In this document: positions 1 through 5,999 of the stretch, one piece after another
Layout of the letters: each line of letters begins with the position of its first letter
Position numbering within the stretch: position 1 is the stretch's first letter
Source of the DNA: an uncultured Synergistales bacterium
GTDB lineage: Bacteria; Synergistota; Synergistia; Synergistales; Aminobacteriaceae
DNA: 8,168 bases
Reading direction: 5' to 3'
Assembly: GCA_905233295.1 (NCBI GenBank)
Contig: CAJODX010000040.1
Coordinates: 1-8,168, forward strand
The notes under the pieces: model-generated
What the model was told of the DNA's origin: nothing
Seen by the model: only the letters and a program-made list of their open reading frames with translations
The model's database searches: none
Position numbers and translations under genes: made by a program

Positions 1-431
1 TCATAAGCCCGCATCCATTCCTGAAGTTCTTTGTCGTTTTTTAACAAGCCGTGCCGAAAATCCACAAGATGAAGAATCAATTTCAGATTTTCACGTTTGC
101 TGACGTATGATGAAATTAATTTTTTCCATTCGTTGCGTTCGTCTTTGCTACGTGCCGCGTAGCCATAGCCTGGAAGATCTACAAGTCTGAATTTTTTTTC
201 TGAATCTTTTATTTCAACCGTATAAAAATTTATACTGCGAGTCTTGCCGGGAGTCTGACCGGTCTTGGCAATTTTTGTATTTAACAGCGCGTTTATCAGC
301 GAGGATTTTCCGACATTTGAACGTCCTGCAACAGCAATCTCAGGCAAAGAAGAATCTTCGGGCAAAAGCTGACCCGGTTTGAAACAACTTGCTTCAAGCC
401 GGGCGTTTATAAATAAAATTTTTTTGTTCAT
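1..431 (-). CDS. engB: Ribosome biogenesis GTPase EngB/YsxC, C-terminus cut by window edge
   Basis: TrmE-Era-EngA-EngB-family GTPase; in this family the protein binds the 50S precursor and is needed for large-subunit assembly in the cytoplasm. About 143 codons are visible of a family length near 195-200. The translation shows the G1/Walker A motif GRSNVGKSS at residues 36-44, the EngB-typical GQTPGKTRSINFY stretch at 58-70 carrying the G2 threonine, and the G3 motif DLPGYGYA at 85-92. The G4 specificity motif would lie beyond position 1. The start ATG (431-429) overlaps the clpX stop in an ATGA tetranucleotide, and there is no convincing Shine-Dalgarno just upstream, so translation is probably coupled to clpX. 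Family assignment is secure. In Bacilli this gene commonly sits beside tig, clpX and lon; no lon is seen between clpX and engB here. Confidence 0.96.
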   Translation of the reverse strand, partial: MNKKILFINARLEASCFKPGQLLPEDSSLPEIAVAGRSNVGKSSLINALLNTKIAKTGQTPGKTRSINFYTVEIKDSEKKFRLVDLPGYGYAARSKDERNEWKKLISSYVSKRENLKLILHLVDFRHGLLKNDKELQEWMRAY

Positions 432-1747
432 TGCAAAAGATTCGCCAGCGGAATTTTATTGTCATTCACAAACTCAGACGTGATTAACAGTTTCTTTCCG
501 TTTTTATCTTGATCCGGCATCGACGGGAGTTCATATTCGATGTCGATCATCAGATTTTCCATGATTGAACGCAGACCGCGTGCGCCTGTCTTTTTAGCGA
601 CCGCAAGTTCGGCAATCTTATCAAGAGCTTCCGGAGTAAACTCAAGTTCAACGCCGTCCATCGAAAGAATCTTTTTGTATTGTTTGACGAGAGCGTTTTT
701 GGGTTCCTGAAGAATTTTTATGAAAGCCTCTTTGTCGAGTTCTTCAAGCGCAACGAGTACTGGGATTCGTCCGACGAGTTCCGGAATAAATCCGTATGTT
801 ACAAGATCTTCGGGCTGAACTTTGCTTAAAATTTCATAATTTCCCGATTTTTTGTTGAGTTCGCTGCCGAATCCGAGAGATTTTTTCATCTCGCGCCGCG
901 CCACTATCGGCTCAAGTCCGTCAAATGCTCCTCCGCAGATAAATAAAATATTTTCCGTGTTAATCTGGATAAATTCCTGATGAGGGTGCTTGCGTCCTCC
1001 TTTGGGCGGAATGTTTGAGATTGTGCCTTCGATGATTTTTAATAAAGCCTGCTGAACGCCTTCGCCGGAAACATCGCGTGTTATTGACGTTGACTCGGAC
1101 TTTCGCGAAATTTTATCAATTTCATCAATGTAAATGATTCCGCGTTCGGCAGCCTTGAGATCTCCGTCAGCAGCCTGAAGCAGTCTTACAAGAATATTCT
1201 CAACGTCCTCGCCGACATATCCTGCCTCAGTTAAAGTCGTAGCGTCCGCAATGGCGAACGGAACATTTAACTTTTTCGCAAGCGTCTGCGCAATCAGAGT
1301 TTTTCCCGACCCCGTAGGACCAAGCAACAAAACATTGCTTTTTTGAAGTTCAACATCAGAATTTTTTCGGTCAATATTGTTTCTGATTCGCTGATAATGA
1401 TTGTAAACGGCAACAGAAACGACTTTTTTTGCAATATTCTGCCCTATGACATACTGGTCAAGATAGCTGCTCAAATCTTTGGGCTTTATAAGCTCCTCAA
1501 AATTTGAAAATGTTTTAGAGACATTATCCTCGGCGGAATTTTGATTTTCAAGTCCGTTTTCGTCAGCATTGATTGAAGCGTCAATATTTCTATCCGCCAT
1601 TATAATGTTGCACAGAGCAACGCACTGGTCGCAGATTCTGACATTGCCTGGACCTTCAAGCATCTCTCCGACCTGCGAACGCGTTTTACCGCAAAACGAG
1701 CATCGGTCTTCTTCTTGAGTATTATTTTTTTTATTTTTCGGGGACAT
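428..1747 (-). CDS. clpX: ATP-dependent protease ATP-binding subunit ClpX
   Basis: AAA+ unfoldase that recognises substrates, unfolds them and threads them into ClpP in the cytoplasm. The 439-residue length is normal. The N-terminal zinc-binding domain has Cys16, Cys19, Cys39 and Cys42 (C-X2-C-X19-C-X2-C). A polar, Asn/Glu-rich linker (about 52-80) leads to the AAA+ module. That module has Walker A GPTGSGKT (143-150), pore loop GYVG (176-179), Walker B IIYIDEID (204-211), the RKH pore loop (252-254), and a sensor-2 motif GARGLRS about 50 residues from the C-terminus. The ClpP-docking loop reads LGF (291-293) where E. coli has IGF, a conservative change compatible with docking. The start at 1747 is preceded by AAGG 6 bases upstream, lying over the clpP stop; the gap to clpP is 3 bases. 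The stop overlaps the engB start. Confidence 0.98.
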   Translation of the reverse strand: MSPKNKKNNTQEEDRCSFCGKTRSQVGEMLEGPGNVRICDQCVALCNIIMADRNIDASINADENGLENQNSAEDNVSKTFSNFEELIKPKDLSSYLDQYVIGQNIAKKVVSVAVYNHYQRIRNNIDRKNSDVELQKSNVLLLGPTGSGKTLIAQTLAKKLNVPFAIADATTLTEAGYVGEDVENILVRLLQAADGDLKAAERGIIYIDEIDKISRKSESTSITRDVSGEGVQQALLKIIEGTISNIPPKGGRKHPHQEFIQINTENILFICGGAFDGLEPIVARREMKKSLGFGSELNKKSGNYEILSKVQPEDLVTYGFIPELVGRIPVLVALEELDKEAFIKILQEPKNALVKQYKKILSMDGVELEFTPEALDKIAELAVAKKTGARGLRSIMENLMIDIEYELPSMPDQDKNGKKLLITSEFVNDNKIPLANLLQ

Positions 1748-1750
1748 GTC

Positions 1751-2335
1751 CTACCTTGCCTCTATGATTTTGTCGATCAAACCGTATTTCAGAGCTTCAT
1801 CGGCGGTCATGTAGTTATCTCTGTCAGTGTCGCGTGCGATTGTCTCGAAATCCTGACCTGTGTGTGATGCAAGAATTTTGTTCATGCGTTCTTTCGTTTT
1901 GATTATGTTCTTTGCCTGAATTTCAATGTCGCTCGCCTGACCTCGTGCGCCTCCCAAAGGCTGGTGAATCATTATCTCAGCATTCGGAAGCGCAAATCTT
2001 TTTTCCTTAGCGCCGCCGGCAAGGAGAATCGCGCCCATACTCGCAGCAAGTCCGACACATATAGTCGAAACCTGTGGCTTTATATACTGCATTGTGTCAT
2101 AAATCGCAAGTCCGGCTGTAACACTGCCGCCGGGACTGTTGATATAAAGATTTATATCTTTGTCGGGGTCTTCGCTCTCAAGGAAAAGCATTTGAGCGAC
2201 AATCGAATTTGCAACGTCATCAACGATTTCAGAGCCGAGAAAAATTATTCTGTCTTTCAAAAGACGGCTGTAAATGTCATAACTCCTCTCGCCTCTGCCC
2301 GTCTGTTCAATTACATATGGAACGTAATAAGACAT
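1751..2335 (-). CDS. clpP: ATP-dependent Clp protease proteolytic subunit ClpP
   Basis: Serine peptidase that forms a double heptameric barrel and degrades polypeptides fed by ClpX (encoded 3 bases downstream) or other Clp ATPases. At 194 residues it matches the mature family length. The catalytic triad is visible: Ser99 in GLAASMGA, His124 in MIHQPLGG, and Asp173 in the DTDRDNY stretch, exactly 49 residues after the histidine as in E. coli numbering. The oxyanion-loop NSPGGSV stretch is at 66-72. Only a very short N-terminal propeptide is possible before the YVPYVIEQT start typical of mature ClpP. A Shine-Dalgarno GGAG at 2345-2348, 9 bases from the ATG, is embedded in the last codons of tig. 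The 4-base gap to tig indicates co-transcription. Confidence 0.98.
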   Translation of the reverse strand: MSYYVPYVIEQTGRGERSYDIYSRLLKDRIIFLGSEIVDDVANSIVAQMLFLESEDPDKDINLYINSPGGSVTAGLAIYDTMQYIKPQVSTICVGLAASMGAILLAGGAKEKRFALPNAEIMIHQPLGGARGQASDIEIQAKNIIKTKERMNKILASHTGQDFETIARDTDRDNYMTADEALKYGLIDKIIEAR

Positions 2336-2339
2336 TCAG

Positions 2340-3710
2340 TTACTCTCCGTGGTGATTTTCGTGATTTTCTGAAAGTTCTCTGACTTCTTTGATTTTCATG
2401 TGTTCAAGCAAAACTTTCACGATTTTGTCCCAGCGCAGACGTCCTCTTAAATCATCAAGTCTGTCGGGATTTTCATAAAAATTCTTCGCGATAAAGCCTT
2501 TTGTAACGTTGTACAGCGTGGCGCGGCGTTCAAATTCAGCTTCAAGGTCAGCCTGTTCAAGGTGAATGTCGAATTTTTTCGCGAGTTCGTCCATAACGAG
2601 AACATTTCTGACGCTGTTTTCGGCACGTTCGTTCAAAAGTTTTTCGTAGCCTTTTTTGCCTTCTTCAGTGTCGAGCGCGTAAGCCTGAGTTAAAGTTATA
2701 TCGTTGTCTTTTGCCCAGTCTTCATCGCTTTTACGGAATGCGCGCGCCTGACGTGCAATGAAATTTTCAGGGATTTCAAGCTTTGAATTTTTCGCGACCA
2801 TTTCAACGGCTCTTTCTTCAAGATCCTGCTGAGTCGTGGTTAAAACTTCTTTTTCAATGTCTTCCTTAAGTCTTGCTCTGAAAGTTTCGTAATCTTTTAT
2901 GTCAGTTTCCGCTCCGAAAACGTTTTTATAGAACTCTTCATTGACTTCAGGTAAAACATATTCAGAAATTTCTTCGATTTTCATTTTGTAAACAAGATGT
3001 TTGCCTGCGAGTTCTCTGTCATAATGTTTTTCTTCAACGTTAAATTCCGTGTGAACTTCATCGCCTTTGTTTTTGCCGATTAAAGCTTCACGGACTTCTT
3101 TTCTGATCGTTTCATCGGCGAGATTGATCTTGTCTTTTGTCGGATCTTTGCGCGGCTGGTCTTCAGCTTCCGAGCCGTCAGGATTAATGACCCTGATTGT
3201 TAATTCGACGTCAACGAGATCTCCATCCTGCACAGGTCTTTCAACAGGCTTGATTTCGGACATGCGGATTCTTATTCTTTTTTCGAGTTTGTCAACGGCA
3301 TCGTTATCAACTTCAGTAACGACTTTTTCAATTTCAAGATTTTCAATGTCCGGCAGTTCAACTTCCGGGCGGACTTCAAAAACAATTTCGCATGAAACAG
3401 GCTGTCCCTCTTTAATAGGCTCTTTCAAGTCAAGAGTCGGCGTGTCCATGACATCGAGGTCATAATCTTCGACCATCTGGCGAATCTGTTCGGGAACAAT
3501 ATTTTCGAGAGCTTCATTATAGATAGCTTCTTTTCCGAAACGCATTTCGAGAATGCTGCGCGGTGTTTTTCCTTTGCGGAAGCCGGGAACACTGACCTGC
3601 TGAGACAACTCATTGAGTGTTTTTTTAAGCGCTTTCGTGAACTCGGCGGCTTCGATGTCGAGTTTTATTCTTACTATATTTTTTTCCTGCCCCAGCAATT
3701 CTGTTTTCAT
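2340..3710 (-). CDS. tig: Trigger factor (ribosome-associated chaperone)
   Basis: Binds next to the ribosomal exit tunnel and shields nascent chains. The product is 456 residues from the ATG at 3710. That start places the ribosome-docking signature GFRKGK at residues 43-48, with F44-R45-K46 at the same numbers as in E. coli, so I prefer it over an in-frame ATG 33 codons upstream whose extra residues look like translated leader. The N-terminal ribosome-binding domain is about 1-130, the FKBP-like insert about 160-248, and the helical C-terminal domain with the SurA-like arms about 250-456, ending in a His/Glu-rich tail. The FKBP insert is degenerate: the usual aromatic and GGK/IPGF-like active-site segments are not recognisable, so prolyl isomerase activity is doubtful although the chaperone role should remain. 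It is the first gene of a tig-clpP-clpX-engB operon. Confidence 0.96.
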   Translation of the reverse strand: MKTELLGQEKNIVRIKLDIEAAEFTKALKKTLNELSQQVSVPGFRKGKTPRSILEMRFGKEAIYNEALENIVPEQIRQMVEDYDLDVMDTPTLDLKEPIKEGQPVSCEIVFEVRPEVELPDIENLEIEKVVTEVDNDAVDKLEKRIRIRMSEIKPVERPVQDGDLVDVELTIRVINPDGSEAEDQPRKDPTKDKINLADETIRKEVREALIGKNKGDEVHTEFNVEEKHYDRELAGKHLVYKMKIEEISEYVLPEVNEEFYKNVFGAETDIKDYETFRARLKEDIEKEVLTTTQQDLEERAVEMVAKNSKLEIPENFIARQARAFRKSDEDWAKDNDITLTQAYALDTEEGKKGYEKLLNERAENSVRNVLVMDELAKKFDIHLEQADLEAEFERRATLYNVTKGFIAKNFYENPDRLDDLRGRLRWDKIVKVLLEHMKIKEVRELSENHENHHGE

Positions 3711-3718
3711 TTTGAACC

Positions 3719-3729
3719 AAGGACTCCTT
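3719..3729 (-). promoter_or_regulatory. Shine-Dalgarno of tig inside a small palindrome
   Basis: On the minus strand AAGGAG (3729-3724) lies 13 bases before the tig ATG, a longer gap than usual. It is the left half of the perfect 11-base palindrome AAGGAGTCCTT, so the site could be paired with the CCTT beside it. No other in-frame start codon is nearer to the site, so it supports the ATG at 3710. Whether the palindrome is functional is inference. Confidence 0.55.
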
Positions 3730-3757
3730 CTTATGAGAAAATTAAATCTTAAAAATT

Positions 3758-3785
3758 GCCCTGCTCGTTTAACGTTTAACAGGGC
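3758..3785 (-). terminator. Hairpin with T-run in the tig leader (attenuator-like)
   Basis: On the minus strand GCCCTG (3785-3780) and CAGGGC (3763-3758) form a 6-bp GC-rich stem. It is extendable by a G-U and a U-A pair, and the loop is 12-16 bases. It is followed at once by AATTTTT (3757-3751). This has the shape of a small intrinsic terminator, but it lies between the inferred tig promoter and the tig start, so it would act as a leader attenuator or a stabilising 5' hairpin. On the plus strand no T-run follows the stem, so it is not a terminator in the asd direction. The structure is read directly; the function is inferred. Confidence 0.4.
3767..3780. repeat. Tandem heptad GTTTAAC x2, possible operator
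   Basis: GTTTAAC occurs twice head to tail with no gap at 3767-3773 and 3774-3780, inside the loop and right edge of the tig leader hairpin. It lies just downstream of the inferred tig transcription start and about 70 bases upstream of the asd -10. A perfect tandem heptad is a reasonable regulator-binding arrangement, but it does not match the CtsR heptad or the CIRCE element that often control clp genes. It could be chance in AT-rich DNA. Confidence 0.3.
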
Positions 3786-3799
3786 ACGAATATTTTGGG

Positions 3800-3808
3800 A
3801 TTTTACCA
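3800..3808 (-). promoter_or_regulatory. Inferred extended -10 promoter of the tig operon
   Basis: The minus strand reads TGGTAAAAT (3808-3800): a TGn extension followed by the -10 hexamer TAAAAT (5 of 6 to consensus). The -35 region at the expected distance is weak (TTTCAA) and runs into an A/T tract at 3826-3842, which may act as an upstream element. The start of transcription would be near 3793, giving a tig leader of about 83 bases. This is a sequence-pattern call without experimental support. Confidence 0.5.
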
Positions 3809-3825
3809 TAGACGGAACAAAATTG

Positions 3826-3842
3826 AAAAAAAAATTTTTTTT
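3826..3842. other. A9T8 tract between divergent promoters
   Basis: Nine A followed by eight T without interruption, a self-complementary run likely to be intrinsically curved or stiff. It lies between the inferred -10 elements of tig (3800-3805) and asd (3851-3856) and overlaps where both -35 regions should be. That position suits an UP-like element for alpha-subunit contact, or a site for a nucleoid protein, serving both directions. This role is inferred from position only. Confidence 0.4.
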
Positions 3843-3847
3843 GCGCG

Positions 3848-3856
3848 TGATATACT
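3848..3856 (+). promoter_or_regulatory. Inferred extended -10 promoter of asd-hom-lysC
   Basis: TGATATACT carries a TGn extension and the -10 hexamer TATACT (5 of 6 to consensus). No good -35 hexamer lies 16-18 bases upstream, where the A9T8 tract sits; the TTGAAA at 3823-3828 would need a 22-base spacer and is unlikely to serve. Transcription would start near 3863, leaving about 24 bases before the asd start, too short for a riboswitch or T-box leader. Confidence 0.5.
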
Positions 3857-3886
3857 TTTCAGAAATTTTTTAGGAGTGATAGAATT

Positions 3887-4975
3887 TTGCAGAAAAAATT
3901 AAGAGTCGGTGTTCTCGGCGCAACAGGAATGGTCGGACAGCGTTTCATTCAGATCCTGCACAATCACGAATGGTTTGATATTAAAGTCATAGCGGCTTCA
4001 CCAAACAGCAAAGGCAAAACTTACGCTGAAGCAGTCGAAGGTCGCTGGCTTCTCGATGAAGAAATCCCCGCTAATGTCAAAGAAATGAAACTCCACGATG
4101 TTACAGACGTTAAAGGCATCGCGGACGAAGTTGATTTTGTTTTCAGTGCCGTGAATATGACAAAAGACGAAATCAAAGCTATCGAAGAAGCTTACGCAAA
4201 AACAGAAACTCCTGTTGTATCGAACAACAGCGCGCACAGATGGACTCCTGACGTGCCTATGATAATCCCTGAAATTAATCCGGAACACGCCGAAGTCATA
4301 AATGCGCAAAGAAAAAGGCTTGGAACTTCAAGAGGTTTTATCGCGGTCAAACCTAACTGCTCGATTCAGAGTTATGCTCCGGCGTTTGCTGCGTGGCGCG
4401 AGTTTGAACCTTATGAAGCAATCGTTACAACATATCAGGCAATCTCAGGCGCGGGAAAAAATTTCAGCACATGGCCTGAGATGGTCGGCAATGTAATTCC
4501 GTATATCGGCGGCGAAGAAGAAAAAAGCGAGAAAGAGCCTCTGAGAATTTTCGGCAAAATTGAAAACGGTGAAATCGTTCCGGCAAAAGAGCCTGTAATC
4601 TCAGCTCAGTGCGTCCGTATTCCTGTTCTTTACGGTCATACGGCAGCTGCGTTCGTGAAATTCAGAAAAGCTCCTCCGAGCAAAGAGGTTTTGATTGAAA
4701 AATTAAATAATTTCAAAGGAATACCTCAGACCGCAAAACTTCCGACAGCTCCCGAACAGTTCATAAAATATTTTGAGGAAGACAACAGACCTCAGGTCGC
4801 GCTCGATGTGAATTTCGGCGGCGGAATGGGCGTAACAATCGGAAGGCTTCGTCAGGACAATATTTACGACTGGAAATTCATCGGACTTTCTCACAACACG
4901 CTGAGAGGTGCGGCAGGCGGTGCAGTCGAATGCGCGGAACTTCTTGTCCATCAAAAATATATTGAGGCAAAATAA
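3887..4975 (+). CDS. asd: Aspartate-semialdehyde dehydrogenase, archaeal/fungal-type
   Basis: NADPH-dependent reduction of aspartyl-4-phosphate to aspartate semialdehyde, the branch point to lysine/diaminopimelate and to homoserine. The product is 362 residues. The Rossmann motif GATGMVGQ is at 11-18. The catalytic cysteine is Cys158 in VKPNCSIQ and the acid/base histidine is His251 in RIPVLYGHTAA. These contexts, with the SNNSAHRW segment (112-119), are those of the branch typified by archaeal and fungal enzymes, not the E. coli-type GNC context. The start is a TTG at 3887, chosen because AGGAG lies 10 bases upstream (3872-3876), the protein then begins just before the Rossmann strand, and no in-frame ATG is nearby. 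It is the first gene of the operon; hom starts 1 base after its stop. It also supplies the precursor of diaminopimelate for peptidoglycan if the organism has that branch. Confidence 0.96.
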   Translation: MQKKLRVGVLGATGMVGQRFIQILHNHEWFDIKVIAASPNSKGKTYAEAVEGRWLLDEEIPANVKEMKLHDVTDVKGIADEVDFVFSAVNMTKDEIKAIEEAYAKTETPVVSNNSAHRWTPDVPMIIPEINPEHAEVINAQRKRLGTSRGFIAVKPNCSIQSYAPAFAAWREFEPYEAIVTTYQAISGAGKNFSTWPEMVGNVIPYIGGEEEKSEKEPLRIFGKIENGEIVPAKEPVISAQCVRIPVLYGHTAAAFVKFRKAPPSKEVLIEKLNNFKGIPQTAKLPTAPEQFIKYFEEDNRPQVALDVNFGGGMGVTIGRLRQDNIYDWKFIGLSHNTLRGAAGGAVECAELLVHQKYIEAK

Positions 4976-4976
4976 A

Positions 4977-5999
4977 ATGATAAACATTGCAATTCTTGGT
5001 TTCGGAACAATCGGCAGCGGAGTCGCTGAAGTCGTTGAACAGAATCAGAACAAAATCAAAAAAGTTCTCGGCGAAAATCTTCATGTAAAATATATTCTCG
5101 ATATTCGGGACATTCCCGGCGCAGTCAAAGACATTGAAACGATCATCAACGACCCTGATATTAAAGTCATCTGCGAGACAATGGGCGGCAAAGAACCTGC
5201 CTACACATATACCCACCTCGCTCTCGAACGCGGAATTTCAGTCTGCACGTCAAACAAAGAGCTTGTTGACGCTCACGGCGTTGAATTAAGCGCGATTGCA
5301 CGCGAACATAAATGCAGCTATTTATTTGAAGCCAGCGTCGGAGGCGGCATTCCTCTCTTAAGGACGATACGTGAAGCCTGCGGACACGAAAAAATTTCAA
5401 AAATCGCCGGCATTCTCAACGGCACATGTAACTATATTTTAACGAACATGAAAGCCGGAAAAGAATTTGACGCCGCTCTCAAAGAAGCTCAGGAAAACGG
5501 TTACGCCGAAAGAAATCCTGCCGCAGACATCGAAGGACACGACACTGCGAGAAAAATTGCGATTCTTGCATCTCTTGTGTCGGGCAAAAAATTTTCTTAC
5601 GATCAGGTTGAATGCGAAGGCATCACGAACGTTACGAGCGAAGATTTTGCCGAAGCTGAAGCAAAAGGAATGTCAATAAAACTTCTCGGCGTTTATGATG
5701 CTGAAAACAACAGCCTTGTCGTTGCGCCGCATTTAATTCCGCAGGACAGTCCTCTTTACAGCGTCAACGGAGTATTCAACGGCGTTATGATTCGCGGCAA
5801 CATGGTCGATGATTTAATGTTGTACGGTCGCGGTGCAGGAAAATGTCCGACAGCAAGCGCAGTGATCTCTGATGTTATCGAATGCATTAAAAACACCGGC
5901 AGAAATATTGACAACAATTTTGCAGATCTTGAACCTGCAAACACCGGCAAAGCTCCCGAAAAGATTCAAGGACAGAAATTCAGGACGTTACAAATATGA
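4977..5999 (+). CDS. hom: Homoserine dehydrogenase, short form without ACT domain
   Basis: NAD(P)H-dependent reduction of aspartate semialdehyde to homoserine, the precursor of threonine and methionine. The product is 340 residues. The nucleotide-binding motif GFGTIG is at 8-13. Active-site residues visible are Lys94 in TSNKELV, Glu178 in GYAER, Asp189 and Lys193 in DIEGHDTARK, plus the family signature around EASVGGGIP (118-126) and GILNGTCNYIL (145-155). The protein stops after the catalytic domain; the C-terminal ACT regulatory domain of the longer bacterial forms (about 430 residues) is absent. The start at 4977 is 1 base after the asd stop, with GAGG 9 bases upstream. A longer in-frame opening from 4908 would overlap the end of asd and adds residues before the Rossmann strand, so I reject it. 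The stop overlaps the kinase start (ATGA). Confidence 0.96.
   Translation: MINIAILGFGTIGSGVAEVVEQNQNKIKKVLGENLHVKYILDIRDIPGAVKDIETIINDPDIKVICETMGGKEPAYTYTHLALERGISVCTSNKELVDAHGVELSAIAREHKCSYLFEASVGGGIPLLRTIREACGHEKISKIAGILNGTCNYILTNMKAGKEFDAALKEAQENGYAERNPAADIEGHDTARKIAILASLVSGKKFSYDQVECEGITNVTSEDFAEAEAKGMSIKLLGVYDAENNSLVVAPHLIPQDSPLYSVNGVFNGVMIRGNMVDDLMLYGRGAGKCPTASAVISDVIECIKNTGRNIDNNFADLEPANTGKAPEKIQGQKFRTLQI

Noticed and set aside
1964..2383. Plus-strand open frame of 139 codons opposite clpP and the tig 3' end
   Set aside because: It is antisense to strongly conserved coding sequence, has no ribosome site or family resemblance, and is explained as a shadow of clpP codon use.
3711..3809. 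33-codon N-terminal extension of trigger factor from an ATG at 3809
   Set aside because: It would place the FRK motif far from its usual position and begin upstream of the inferred transcription start at about 3793. The ATG at 3710 has a Shine-Dalgarno and gives E. coli-like numbering.
3857..3886. Lysine riboswitch or T-box leader controlling asd
   Set aside because: The inferred leader is only about 24 bases, and no long structured leader or T-box motif is present between tig and asd.
3711..3886. CtsR or CIRCE operator controlling the tig-clp operon
   Set aside because: Neither the GGTCAAA-type heptad pair nor the TTAGCACTC inverted repeat is present; the GTTTAAC tandem is a different sequence.
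4908..4976. Upstream in-frame start for homoserine dehydrogenase overlapping the end of asd
   Set aside because: The extra 23 residues precede the Rossmann strand and resemble nothing in the family. The ATG at 4977 has GAGG 9 bases upstream and a natural 1-base gap to asd.
4703..5216. Minus-strand open frames across asd and hom
   Set aside because: They overlap each other and two firmly identified genes, are Cys/Phe-rich low-plausibility proteins and have no supporting signals.
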